Positions 9,263-18,242 of a stretch of DNA of 64,000 nucleotides are shown here, in pieces (positions within the stretch are counted from its first letter, which is position 1; the number at the start of each line of letters is the position of its first letter). The notes beneath the pieces were generated by a model, which was not told the DNA's origin, searched no databases, and saw only the letters and a list, made by a program, of their open reading frames with translations. Location: the NCBI RefSeq assembly GCF_004364865.1, contig NZ_SOAU01000001.1, positions 1,116,001-1,180,000 of the forward strand, given 5' to 3'. Both the position numbers and the translations under genes were made by a program. The DNA is from Ilumatobacter fluminis (GTDB lineage Bacteria > Actinomycetota > Acidimicrobiia > Acidimicrobiales > Ilumatobacteraceae).

Positions 9263-10163
9263 GACCGTGCACCTGGGCGGCGACACAGCGACCGCCACCG
9301 ACGCCTCGACCGTCGACACGCCTCCGGCACGCCAGCGCCCGAACCGCCGGCGAGCCCGATCATTCGCCCGCTACGCCGTGCTCGTCGCCTGCGCCGTCGT
9401 GATGGTCGGCCCATTCGTGTGGATGGTGCTGGCCTCGTTGAAGACCGACGCCGACATCCGCGCGGTCCCGCCGACGTTGATCCCCGACCCGGTCACCGGC
9501 GACAACTACGCCAGCGTGCTCGAGGCGTTCGACTTTTGGCGCTTCACGCTCAACAGCATCGGGATCGCGATCGCGTCGACCCTGCTGCAACTGTTCACGG
9601 CGTCGACGGCGGCGTACGCCTTCGCCCGGATCGAGTTCCGAGGGCGCGGTCTCCTCTTCGGCCTCTATCTCGCCACCATGATGATCCCGCTCCAGGTCGT
9701 GGTCGTGCCGCTCTTCATCGAGATGCGCAACCTGGGGCTCGTCGACACCTATGCCGGTCTGCTCCTCCCGACCGTCGTGTCGAGCTTCGGTGTGTTCCTG
9801 ATGCGGCAGGCGTTCCTCGCGCTGCCGAAAGAACTCGACGAGGCAGCCGTCATCGACGGTGCCAATCACCTGCAGATCTTCTGGCGAATCCTGTTGCCGC
9901 TCGTCAAGCCGGCGCTCGCGACGTTCGCAGTCTTCGCATTCATGTCGACGTGGAACTCGTTCCTCTGGCCGCTCGTCATCACCCAGGCCTCCGACCAACA
10001 CGTCACCCTGCCCGTCGGGCTCTCGCGGCTCAACGGGCGGTTCTCGACCGACTGGAACGTCGTCATGGCCGGATCGGTCATGAGCGTCGCGCCGATCGTC
10101 GTCTTCTATCTCTTCACCCAGCGATGGGTGATCCGCAGCGTCGCCTACACGGGCATGAAGTGA
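9255..10163 (+). CDS. Sugar ABC transporter permease, MalG type
   Basis: The 302-residue second permease forms the heterodimeric channel with the preceding gene product. It has a basic, probably cytoplasmic, N-terminal extension of about 35 residues, six predicted membrane spans, and the EAA motif (DEAAVIDGANHLQIFWRILLP) typical of CUT1 MalG-family proteins. The start lies inside the end of the upstream gene (ATGGCTGA overlap), indicating translational coupling. It is followed after 64 bp by the solute-binding lipoprotein gene. Confidence 0.93.
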   Translation: MAETVHLGGDTATATDASTVDTPPARQRPNRRRARSFARYAVLVACAVVMVGPFVWMVLASLKTDADIRAVPPTLIPDPVTGDNYASVLEAFDFWRFTLNSIGIAIASTLLQLFTASTAAYAFARIEFRGRGLLFGLYLATMMIPLQVVVVPLFIEMRNLGLVDTYAGLLLPTVVSSFGVFLMRQAFLALPKELDEAAVIDGANHLQIFWRILLPLVKPALATFAVFAFMSTWNSFLWPLVITQASDQHVTLPVGLSRLNGRFSTDWNVVMAGSVMSVAPIVVFYLFTQRWVIRSVAYTGMK

Positions 10164-10227
10164 TGCGACGCGTCCCGATCTCAGTTCCGGCGGGTTCGCC
10201 CGCCACGACACAGGGGGAGACCCGACC

Positions 10228-11607
10228 ATGACAACACGTAGGACCCGATCGGTGGTGGCGACGCTCGCCGCTGCGACGCTCGTGCTCGCCGCTTGCGGTA
10301 GCGACGACGAGTCGAGCGACGAACCGGCCGAGAGCGACGACGCCGCCGAGGAACCATCGGACGAGACGTCGGACGAACCAGCCGACGACGGCGACGAGCC
10401 GGCAGGCGACGAGTCGTCCGGCGACGAACCTGCCGACGCGATGGAACCCGCCACCATCGACTACTTCACCTTCTCGGCGGCGCCCGACCACCTCGAGGAT
10501 CTCGACGCGATCATCGCTGCGTTCAACGAGGAGTACCCCGACATCACGATCGAGGTGCAGACCGCCTCGTACGACGACTACTTCACCAGCTTGCAGACCC
10601 AGGTCGCCGGCGGTGCCGCACCCGACACCTTCGAGCTCAACTACGAGAACTTCGTGACCTATGCCCGCTCGGGCGCCCTGCTCGATCTCGGTCCGTACCT
10701 CGGCGACGGCGGGATCGACGCCGCCCGCTACTACCCGCTCGCGCTGGAGGGCTTCACCGACGGCGGCACCCAGTACGGCCTGCCCGCCACCTTCTCCGAC
10801 GTCGTCCTGATCTACAACAAGACGATGTTCGACGAGGCGGGCCTCGACTACCCGACCGCCGACTGGACCTGGGACGACGAGATGGCCGCCGCGCAGGCGC
10901 TCACCGACGCCGACGCCGGCGTGTACGGCTCGTACCAGCCGGTCAGCTTCTTCGAGTTCTACAAGGCGCTCGGACAAGCCGGTGGGAGCTTCTTCGATGC
11001 CGACGGCAACGCGACGTTCAACAGCCCCGAAGGCGTCGCCGCGGCGGAGTGGCTGACGGGCAAGCCCGGGACGGTCATGCCGACGCTCGCCGACATCGGC
11101 GGCACACCCGACTTCGACACCAACCTGTTCCAGTCCGGGAAGCTCGCCATGTGGCACAACGGCATCTGGCAGTTCAACGGCCTCAACGAGTCCGGCGTCG
11201 ACTACGACATCGTCGTCGAACCCGGACAGGCCCAGAAGGCCAACGCGGTGTTCATGAACGGAGCCGTCGCCTCGGCGGGCACCGATCACCCCGAAGCCGC
11301 CGCCGCATGGATCGCGTTCCTCACCGGCTCGCCGACGACCGTCGACGTCCGTCTGGCGTCGAGCTGGGAGCTGCCGGCCGTCGACGACGAAGCAGCCTTC
11401 GCGACCTACCTCGAGATCACCCCGCCGGAAAACCGCCAGGCGGTCTTCGACGCGCTCGACGACATCGCCCTGCCGCCGGTCATCGAACGTCAGGCCGAGA
11501 TGCAGGACATCGTCGGTCAGGCCCTCGAGCGGATCGTGCTCGACGGGGCCGACCCGCAGGAGGTCCTCGACGAGGCGGCGGCCGAGGTCGACGCCATCGC
11601 CGGCTGA
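10228..11607 (+). CDS. Sugar ABC transporter solute-binding lipoprotein
   Basis: The 459-residue extracellular binding protein has a lipoprotein signal peptide with lipobox VLAAC (lipidated Cys23). An unusually long Asp/Glu/Ser-rich tether of about 50 residues follows, then a family 1 extracellular solute-binding fold (YFTFSAAPDHLEDLDAIIAAFNEEYPDI and later GIWQFNGLNE). A GGGGGAG ribosome binding site precedes ATG 10228. It works with the two upstream permeases to capture an oligosaccharide, most likely an alpha-glucoside given the two glucosidase genes directly downstream. The acidic tether resembles those of other lipoproteins in the window. Confidence 0.92.
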   Translation: MTTRRTRSVVATLAAATLVLAACGSDDESSDEPAESDDAAEEPSDETSDEPADDGDEPAGDESSGDEPADAMEPATIDYFTFSAAPDHLEDLDAIIAAFNEEYPDITIEVQTASYDDYFTSLQTQVAGGAAPDTFELNYENFVTYARSGALLDLGPYLGDGGIDAARYYPLALEGFTDGGTQYGLPATFSDVVLIYNKTMFDEAGLDYPTADWTWDDEMAAAQALTDADAGVYGSYQPVSFFEFYKALGQAGGSFFDADGNATFNSPEGVAAAEWLTGKPGTVMPTLADIGGTPDFDTNLFQSGKLAMWHNGIWQFNGLNESGVDYDIVVEPGQAQKANAVFMNGAVASAGTDHPEAAAAWIAFLTGSPTTVDVRLASSWELPAVDDEAAFATYLEITPPENRQAVFDALDDIALPPVIERQAEMQDIVGQALERIVLDGADPQEVLDEAAAEVDAIAG

Positions 11608-11618
11608 ACGGAGACCTC

Positions 11619-12752
11619 ATGACCAACGATGACCAGCTGCGTCACCTCGTGACGCGAAGCGTCCAGGTCATCGCCGAACACCAGGACGTCGGCGGCGCGT
11701 ACCTCGCGTCGCCGACGTTCCCGGTGTACCGCTTCTCGTGGTTGCGAGACGGTGCGTTCATCGCCGACGCGATGAGTCGCGTCGGCGAAACCGGGTCGGC
11801 AGAACGCTTCTTCGACTGGTGCGCCCGCACCCTGCTCGACCGACAGGACCACATCCGTTCCCTCGTGCGCCGAGCCGATCGCGGCGAGCCGGTGCCGCAG
11901 GGCGACCATCCGCCGACCCGATTCACGGTCGACGGTGCCGATTCGGGCGAGGAGTGGTGGGACTTCCAGCTCGACGGGTACGGCACCTGGATGTGGGCGC
12001 TCGGTGAGCACCGGCGCCGCCACGGCCGGGGCCGCCTCGACGGCGATCTCCTCGCAGCCGTCGAACTGTGCGTCGAGTACCTCGCAGCGTTCTGGGCCCA
12101 GCCGTGTTTCGACTGGTGGGAGGAACACGCCGACCGAGTGCACACGTCGACGCTCGCGTCGATCGGCGCCGGTGTGCGCGCCGCGACCGAACTCGGCGTC
12201 GGATCCGACACCGAGTCGACGGCAGCCACCATGCTCGCCGATCTCGACGAGACGATCCTCGAACGCTGTGTCGGCGACGGCAGGCTGGCGAAGATGATCG
12301 GCGACGCTCGCGTCGACGCGAGCCTGATCGCCGCGTGTGGCCCGTTCCGAACGCTCGACGGGCAGGACGACATCGCCGAGGCGACCTATGACCGGATCGT
12401 CGCCGACCTCGCGCCCGACGGCGTGCACCGCTATCTGGGCGACACGTACTTCGGCGGTGGACGCTGGGTCGTCCTCGCCGGCTTCGTCGGTTGGTACGAG
12501 GCGACGACCGGCCGCGACGATCGCGCTCGCGACCGCCTGGAGTGGATGTGCGCGCAGGCGACCGCCGACGGCTTGCTCCCCGAGCAGACCACCGATCACG
12601 TCCTCGACCCGAACTTCATTTCGGTCTGGGTCGACAAGTGGGGGCCGGTCGCCACCCCGCTGCTCTGGTCACACGCCATGTACATCACGCTCGCCGACGC
12701 ACTCGGCCTCGCCGACCACCACCACCCACTCGACTCGGAAGTCCCGTCATGA
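11619..12752 (+). CDS. GH15-like glucoamylase-family hydrolase
   Basis: The 377-residue protein matches the catalytic (alpha/alpha)6 barrel of glycoside hydrolase family 15 in its start (FSWLRDGAFIADAM, the WxRD substrate-binding region) and in its GYGTWMWAL and QTTDHVLDPNFISVWVDKWGP segments. It is shorter than typical bacterial glucoamylases (about 600 residues) and lacks the N-terminal beta-sandwich. It has no signal peptide, so it should act in the cytoplasm on imported oligosaccharides and release glucose. ATG 11619 has a GGAG site 6 bases upstream. The longer frame upstream only shadows the binding-protein gene. The stop overlaps the next start (ATGA). The trehalase-like GH15 specificity seen in some actinobacteria is an alternative. 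Confidence 0.8.
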   Translation: MTNDDQLRHLVTRSVQVIAEHQDVGGAYLASPTFPVYRFSWLRDGAFIADAMSRVGETGSAERFFDWCARTLLDRQDHIRSLVRRADRGEPVPQGDHPPTRFTVDGADSGEEWWDFQLDGYGTWMWALGEHRRRHGRGRLDGDLLAAVELCVEYLAAFWAQPCFDWWEEHADRVHTSTLASIGAGVRAATELGVGSDTESTAATMLADLDETILERCVGDGRLAKMIGDARVDASLIAACGPFRTLDGQDDIAEATYDRIVADLAPDGVHRYLGDTYFGGGRWVVLAGFVGWYEATTGRDDRARDRLEWMCAQATADGLLPEQTTDHVLDPNFISVWVDKWGPVATPLLWSHAMYITLADALGLADHHHPLDSEVPS

Positions 12753-14953
12753 CCCTCACCCACCGACCGCTCGGATCCGGTCACCCCTATCGAATCGATC
12801 CCGACCAGCGGCACCCCGTCCAACCAGTGGCGGGGGAGCCGCTCGAGATCCGTGTCACGACCGACCCCTCGGCGTCGTCGGCACGGCTCCACCTCGTCGA
12901 CCTCGCCGGCGCGGAACTCGGTTCTCACGACCTCGTCGATGTCGATCCGGACGAGTTGTACGGCGACGGCGAGACCGGCGACGGGCACCTCGCCGCCGCC
13001 AGTGGCGCTCGTCCCGACATCGGCGACCGGGTCGTTCGACGGGCGGTTCTGACGACGCCCGACGTGCCGTTCCTCTACCGGTTCACCGTCGACGGGATCT
13101 CGTTCGACGGCGACAGGACCGCGCCCGGGCAGTGGGTCGCTGCCGCAGCCGACGAGGTGCTTGCAGTGACGGGAACCGACCGCGTCGTGGCCGACTCGGT
13201 CTCGGTCCTCACCACGGCCGACGGACCTCGCCGTGTCCGATTCGCACTGCCGCTCGACGCCGCCGAGCGGGTCGTCGGTTTCGGTGAACGGTTCGACGCT
13301 CTCGACCAGCGCGGGAACACCCTCGACACCACCGTCTTCGAGCAGTACAAGCAGCAGGGCAACCGCACCTACCTCCCGTCGCCGTTCGCAATGGTGATCG
13401 GTGGCGCCGGGTGGGGTTTCCACGTGGCGACCACCCGCCGCGTCTGGTTCGACGTCGGCGACACCGACAACGGCCGCCTCTGGATCGAGACGACGATCGA
13501 CGACGACCGACCCGTCGTTGCGCTCCACATCCCCGACGGAACGCCCGCCGAACTCCTCGACCGGCACCTCGACCGCATCGGACGGCCGGTTCGTCCGCCG
13601 GACTGGGTGTTCCGCCCGTGGATGAGCGGCAACGAGTGGAACACACAGGAGCGCGTGCTCGCCGAGGTCGAACGCAGCGTCGAACTCGACATTCCGGTCG
13701 GAGCGGTCGTGATCGAAGCCTGGAGTGACGAGTCGACGTTCGTCGCGTTCAACGACGCCGAGTACGACGTGCACCCAGACGGAGCACCCCACCGCCTCGA
13801 CGACTTCACCTTCCCGGCGGATGGTCGCTGGCCCGACCCGGTCGCGATGGTCGACCGACTCCACGAACTCGACGTGAAGGTGCTCTTGTGGCAGATCCCG
13901 CTGGTCCCGACCGATCGCGGCGACACCGGTCAAGTCGCAGCGGACGCCGAGACCATGGTCGCCAACGGCTGGTGCGTCCAGGAAGCCGACGGTTCGCCGT
14001 ACCGGAACCGAGGCTGGTGGTTCACCGACGCGTTGTTGCCCGACTGGACGAACCCGGACGCGGTCGAATGGTGGCTCGCGAAACGGCGCTACCTGCTCGA
14101 CGAGGTCGGCATCGACGGCTTCAAGACCGACGGCGGCGAGCACGCATGGGGCGACGAGCTTCGCTACCACGACGGCAGCCGCGGCGTCGACGCCAACAAC
14201 CTGTTCGCGAATCGGTACGCCGCTGCCTACCACCGTTTGCTCACCGATCGTGGCGTGGACGGCACCACGTTCAGCCGGGCCGGCTTCACCGGTGCCGGGT
14301 CGGTGCCGTGCCACTGGGCCGGCGACGAGGACTCGACGTGGGAGGCGTTCCGCGCCTCGATCCTCGCCGGGCTCAACGCCGGGCTGAGCGGCGTCCCGTT
14401 CTGGGGGTGGGATCTCGCCGGCTTCTCCGGCGAGATCCCATCGGTCGAACTGTTCGCCCGCTCGACTGCCATGGCGGCGTTCTGCCCGATCATGCAGTAC
14501 CACGCAGAGTTCAACCACGGGCGGCTGCCGAATCGCGACCGCACGCCATGGAACCTCGCCGAGCGGCACGACGACCCGGCGCCGATCGAGATCTACCGTC
14601 ACTACGCACACCTCCGCGAACGGCTGCTGCCGTATCTCGCCGCAGAAGCCGACCACGCCGTCGAACGCGGCGTGCCCATGATGCGGCCGGTGTGGTTCGA
14701 CGATCCGGCCGACGAGCAGGCGTGGTCAGAACCGCTGCACTACCTCTTCGGGCGCGGCCTGTTCGTCGCTCCCGTGTGCGAACCGGGGACCGAGCAGATG
14801 ACGGTTCGACTGCCGGCCGGCTCGTGGATCGACCCGTCGTCCGGTGAGCGACACGAGGCTCACGCGGTCGTCGAGGTCGCCACGCCGCTCCACCGCATCC
14901 CCGTCTTCGTCCGCTCCGATCACGAGGCTCTGGCCAGGGTGATCCGTGGCTGA
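12749..14953 (+). CDS. GH31 alpha-glucosidase / alpha-xylosidase family enzyme
   Basis: The 734-residue cytoplasmic glycoside hydrolase (no signal peptide) has an N-terminal beta-sandwich and a GH31 barrel. The nucleophile motif is FKTDGGE (Asp461), close to the KTDFGE motif of YicI-type enzymes. The general acid/base motif is HWAGDEDSTW (Asp526). The pre-barrel motif FRPWMSGNEWNTQE and the substrate-loop FWGWDLAGF are also present. The start overlaps the preceding stop by 4 bp, so the two hydrolases are translated together. In the operon it would cleave imported alpha-glucosides or, given the YicI-like signature, alpha-xylosides. The exact substrate cannot be read from sequence. Confidence 0.92.
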   Translation: MTLTHRPLGSGHPYRIDPDQRHPVQPVAGEPLEIRVTTDPSASSARLHLVDLAGAELGSHDLVDVDPDELYGDGETGDGHLAAASGARPDIGDRVVRRAVLTTPDVPFLYRFTVDGISFDGDRTAPGQWVAAAADEVLAVTGTDRVVADSVSVLTTADGPRRVRFALPLDAAERVVGFGERFDALDQRGNTLDTTVFEQYKQQGNRTYLPSPFAMVIGGAGWGFHVATTRRVWFDVGDTDNGRLWIETTIDDDRPVVALHIPDGTPAELLDRHLDRIGRPVRPPDWVFRPWMSGNEWNTQERVLAEVERSVELDIPVGAVVIEAWSDESTFVAFNDAEYDVHPDGAPHRLDDFTFPADGRWPDPVAMVDRLHELDVKVLLWQIPLVPTDRGDTGQVAADAETMVANGWCVQEADGSPYRNRGWWFTDALLPDWTNPDAVEWWLAKRRYLLDEVGIDGFKTDGGEHAWGDELRYHDGSRGVDANNLFANRYAAAYHRLLTDRGVDGTTFSRAGFTGAGSVPCHWAGDEDSTWEAFRASILAGLNAGLSGVPFWGWDLAGFSGEIPSVELFARSTAMAAFCPIMQYHAEFNHGRLPNRDRTPWNLAERHDDPAPIEIYRHYAHLRERLLPYLAAEADHAVERGVPMMRPVWFDDPADEQAWSEPLHYLFGRGLFVAPVCEPGTEQMTVRLPAGSWIDPSSGERHEAHAVVEVATPLHRIPVFVRSDHEALARVIRG

Positions 14954-15021
14954 CTCGCAACGCACGACGTCGAACACCGGCTGGGATAGCGTCCCCGCCG
15001 GGGCGATGGGGTGGTGAGAAC

Positions 15022-16227
15022 GTGCAGGACGTGAGGGCGGGCAGCAAGCAGCTGATCCGCGAGATCAACCAGGCACTCGTCATCGACGCGGTGCGCCGCG
15101 AACGGTCCGTGTCACGCACCGAGATCGCCTCGATGACCGGACTCAGCGCGCCCACGATCTCGGGCATCACGAACGAACTGATCGAACGCGGCCTGCTGTA
15201 CGAGGCGGCGACCGGAGAGTCGGCCGGCGGTCGCAAACCGATCCTGCTCCGACTCAACGCAGGCGCCGGGTTCGTGCTCGGCGTCAAGGTGACCGAGCGC
15301 GAGGCGATCGGCGTCCTCACCGACCTCGACGCCGACATCGTCGGACGTGCCCGTACCAAGCTCGCCGGCGGCTCCGAGCACGACGTCGTCGACGCGATCG
15401 CCCGGCTCGCAGCTCGACTGTCGAAACGGGTGGACGGTCGCCCTGTCTACGGCATCGGCGTCGGGCTCGCAGGCGTCGTCGACCGACGTTCCGGAACGGT
15501 GCGCCATGCCACGTACTTCGACTGGCGCAACGTCGACGTCGCAGGCCTCGTCGCCGAACGGACCGGGCTCCCGGCGGTGATCGACAACGACATCAACGCC
15601 CTGGTCGCCAACGAGCACCTGTTCCGCCACGGCCGTGACGTCGACGACCTGCTCGTCATCTCGCTCGGGCGAGGGATCGGCCTCGGCATGGTGCTCGACG
15701 GACGCATCCATCGGGGGGCGCTGGGCGGTGCCGGTGAGTTCGGCCATGTCACGATCGACCCGGCGGGACCGGACTGTGCGTGTGGCAAGCGCGGGTGTCT
15801 GGAGGCGATCGTTGCCGACCCGGCACTCGAACGGCGATTGATCGAGGTCGGCTCCGACCTCGATCTGCGCACGGCGCTTCGATCGTCGCCCGACGCAGCC
15901 GAGGCCGAGTTCGAGATCTTCCGTGACGCGGCAGCCGTGCTCGGGCGTGCGATCTCCGACCTGGTCAACGTCCTCAACCCCGGCAGGATCGTGCTGACGG
16001 GTGAAGGCGTCGAACTGGTGACCGCCACCGGCGACATCCTGGCCGACAGCCTTCGGGCGGCGGTCTTCGACGGCCTCGCGGACGACCTCGAGACGGTCGT
16101 GCAGCCGTGGAAGGACGAGGACTGGGCCAGAGGAGCAGCAGCGGTCCTGCTGGGGGATCTCTTCCAGCCATCGTTCCGTCGCAACGACGCACTGCGTCCG
16201 ACCCTCGCACTCGCGCCCCCGGGCTAA
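15022..16227 (+). CDS. ROK-family transcriptional repressor
   Basis: The 401-residue protein has an N-terminal winged helix (IREINQALVIDAVRRERSVSRTEIASMTGLSAPTIS, residues about 12-50), followed by a ROK sugar-kinase-like fold. The characteristic zinc motif reads CACGKRGCLE near residue 255. An ATP-site-like DNDINAL segment and a GRGIGLGMVLDG glycine loop are also visible. Such proteins repress sugar operons and release DNA when the sugar binds. GTG 15022 has a GGTGAG site. It closes the alpha-glucoside operon, 68 bp after the GH31 gene, and probably acts at the AT-rich palindrome at 8332-8350. Confidence 0.9.
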   Translation: MQDVRAGSKQLIREINQALVIDAVRRERSVSRTEIASMTGLSAPTISGITNELIERGLLYEAATGESAGGRKPILLRLNAGAGFVLGVKVTEREAIGVLTDLDADIVGRARTKLAGGSEHDVVDAIARLAARLSKRVDGRPVYGIGVGLAGVVDRRSGTVRHATYFDWRNVDVAGLVAERTGLPAVIDNDINALVANEHLFRHGRDVDDLLVISLGRGIGLGMVLDGRIHRGALGGAGEFGHVTIDPAGPDCACGKRGCLEAIVADPALERRLIEVGSDLDLRTALRSSPDAAEAEFEIFRDAAAVLGRAISDLVNVLNPGRIVLTGEGVELVTATGDILADSLRAAVFDGLADDLETVVQPWKDEDWARGAAAVLLGDLFQPSFRRNDALRPTLALAPPG

Positions 16228-16262
16228 CCTCCAGTCGACGTCTCGTCGATGGAGGTTCTTCG

Positions 16263-16613
16263 ATGGCCGCTGGAAGATCAGACCGCTCGACGAGTGAGTC
16301 GGGCGAGACGCCGGTCGTCACCCACGACCCGGACCGCCACCGGTACGTGATCTCGGTCGACGGCGTTCCGCTCGGCACCTCCGTGTACTCCCAGACCGGC
16401 GACCTCAGGATCTTCGTCCACACCGAGATCGCTCCGGCCGGCGAAGGACGAGGTCTCGGCTCGGTGCTCGTCCGCGAGGCGCTCGACGACATCGCCGAGC
16501 GCAACGGACGTATCGTGCCGCTGTGTCCGTTCGTCTCCGGCTGGATCGAGCGGCATCCCGAGTACGAGCGACTCGTCGACGAACAGATGACCGCCGCCTA
16601 CCGCCGCTCCTGA
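16263..16613 (+). CDS. Small GNAT N-acetyltransferase, YjdJ type
   Basis: The 116-residue protein is of the length usual for the compact YjdJ/COG2388 GNAT group. It has the acetyl-CoA pyrophosphate loop GEGRGLGSVLV and a C-terminal half (IVPLCPFVSGWIERHPEY) that is diagnostic of this subgroup. ATG 16263 has a GGAGG site nine bases upstream, and a -10-like TAACCT lies at 16225-16230, so it probably has its own transcript. The biological substrate of these small GNATs is unknown. Confidence 0.88.
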   Translation: MAAGRSDRSTSESGETPVVTHDPDRHRYVISVDGVPLGTSVYSQTGDLRIFVHTEIAPAGEGRGLGSVLVREALDDIAERNGRIVPLCPFVSGWIERHPEYERLVDEQMTAAYRRS

Positions 16614-16617
16614 CGGG

Positions 16618-17952
16618 TCAGCAGAGCAACAGGTCGCTGTCGGCCTGCCACCGGCGCTTGCCCGAGCGCTTGGCACCGAACAGCTCGCGATCGGCTCGCG
16701 CCATGAGCGTGCCGAGGTGCGGACGCTCGGCGTCGTGGGCGACCCCGATGCTGATCCCGACGTCGATGTGCGTGCCGCCGACGTGGGCCGGCTGCGATGC
16801 TTCCTCGACCATTCGCTCAGCGAGGTGCGCCATGTGGCCGGCGTCGACGGGCCTGCCGGCCTCACCGCTCACGATCAGGAACTCGTCGCCGCCGATCCGG
16901 AAGAGCTGATCGTGCGGTCCGAGCAGGTGGTCGAGTCGCGTCGCGATCGTGCGCAGTACCTGATCGCCGACGGCGTGTCCGTGCCGATCGTTGATCGCCT
17001 TGAAGTCGTCGATGTCGATGTACAGGACTCCCGACGGTGCCAGTCCGTCGTCGATCGCCTGAGCGAGTCGGGCACGATTCCCGACGCCGGTCAGGTGGTC
17101 GCGTTGCGCCGCTTCGGCCAGATGCGTTCGGTGATCGTGTTGGGAGTAGGCCAGCGCTGCGACGGCGAGCGCTTCGTCGATGTGCCGACGCTGGTTCGGG
17201 GTCGGCGGCGGACACATCCGTCGCCACATCACCAGCACGCCGCGCCGCCGCCCGTCGACGTCGATCCCTGCGGTCCACACAGCGTTGACACCGGCGCGTC
17301 GTGCCGCCTCGCGCCACTGCGGCGGGAGCTCACCGATGCCGATCTCGCCACCGTCACCGTGTGTGGCGATCGCCGCCCACGGTGTGCCGTCCATCCGGTC
17401 GGCCGGTGCGAGGTCGAGCGGCCAGGTGCCGGCCACGCCGAGGACGTTCGTGTCGTCCATCGCCAGGATCGCAGAGGTCGCGACGACCGGGAACTTCTCG
17501 AGCGATTGCGCGATCTCGCCGAGCGAGGTGCACAACTCGACACCGGAGGCAATGCCTCGCATGGCGGTGTTGAGGCCGTCGCTGACCGACTCGCCGGTCA
17601 GGGTGACGACGTGACCGGCGAAGCCGACCGATGGTGGGGCCTCGTACGCCCAGCACTCCGACCAATGGGTCGAGCCGTCGCGAGCGATGTACCGCAAGCG
17701 GAACGGTCCGAGCACGACACCGGAGAAGTCGACGTTGCGGTCCATGCCGGCCATCACGAACGCCAGATCGTCGTCGACGATGAAGTCGAACACCGTGCGC
17801 CCGGCGACCTCGTCGATCGAACTCCAACCGGTCATCAGGAGCGCCCGCTCGTTCGCCATGCGGACATCGCCGAGGTCGTCGATGACCAACACGCCGAGTG
17901 GCAGGTGGTCCCACAGGTCTCGGGCGACCTCGAGTTCGGTGATTCGTCGCAT
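16618..17952 (-). CDS. PAS-GAF-like-GGDEF diguanylate cyclase
   Basis: The 444-residue protein appears cytosolic, with no membrane spans. A PAS sensor is at about residues 10-125 (LGVLVIDDLGDVRMANERALLMTGW). A GAF-like region is at about 135-270. A C-terminal GGDEF domain is at about 285-440, with substrate loop DIDDFKAINDRHGHAVGD and an intact RIGGDEF active site. The inhibitory I-site RxxD before the motif is absent (GPHD), so simple product inhibition is unlikely. ATG 17952 was chosen because of a GAGG site about 10 bases upstream. The longer frame runs backwards through the tRNA gene and is spurious. It would make cyclic di-GMP, a regulator of pili and adhesion. A link to the pilin operons nearby is only inference. 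Confidence 0.9.
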   Translation of the reverse strand: MRRITELEVARDLWDHLPLGVLVIDDLGDVRMANERALLMTGWSSIDEVAGRTVFDFIVDDDLAFVMAGMDRNVDFSGVVLGPFRLRYIARDGSTHWSECWAYEAPPSVGFAGHVVTLTGESVSDGLNTAMRGIASGVELCTSLGEIAQSLEKFPVVATSAILAMDDTNVLGVAGTWPLDLAPADRMDGTPWAAIATHGDGGEIGIGELPPQWREAARRAGVNAVWTAGIDVDGRRRGVLVMWRRMCPPPTPNQRRHIDEALAVAALAYSQHDHRTHLAEAAQRDHLTGVGNRARLAQAIDDGLAPSGVLYIDIDDFKAINDRHGHAVGDQVLRTIATRLDHLLGPHDQLFRIGGDEFLIVSGEAGRPVDAGHMAHLAERMVEEASQPAHVGGTHIDVGISIGVAHDAERPHLGTLMARADRELFGAKRSGKRRWQADSDLLLC

Positions 17953-18101
17953 GCTCGGCCTCGAAATTCCATCGACGTGACGGACCGAGCGATCGAGTCC
18001 GGACGTTCGAATCAGACGAGAACTTGACGATCCGGTCACCGTCCGTGGTGGGATAACGGACGTCCAGACGCGGAACGGGCCGCCCCGTCGGCGGCCGTTC
18101 G

Positions 18102-18177
18102 TGGCGCCCTCGGCAGGATTCGAACCTGCGACACCTTGCTCCGGAGGCAAGTGCTCTATCCCCTGAGCTACGAGGGC
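18102..18177 (-). tRNA. tRNA-Arg (anticodon CCG), CCA encoded
   Basis: The minus strand gives a full cloverleaf of 76 nt: acceptor GCCCTCG pairing with CGAGGGC, a D-arm beginning AGCTC, anticodon stem CTTGC/GCAAG around loop CTCCGGA (anticodon CCG), and a T-arm GCAGG-TTCGAAT-CCTGC. The 3' CCA is encoded at 18102-18104. It decodes CGG, a frequent Arg codon in this GC-rich genome. It lies 1.1 kb from argS. Confidence 0.97.
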
Positions 18178-18230
18178 GGGGTCTGCTCCCGGCGAACAGG
18201 CGCAGCACGGCGAATCTAGCGGGTCCGCGC

Positions 18231-18236
18231 GAGAAT
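18231..18236 (+). promoter_or_regulatory. Candidate -10 for leaderless phosphoribosyltransferase gene
   Basis: GAGAAT ends six bases before GTG 18243 and no ribosome binding site is visible, which fits leaderless translation. Confidence 0.4.
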
Positions 18237-18242
18237 CGCCCG

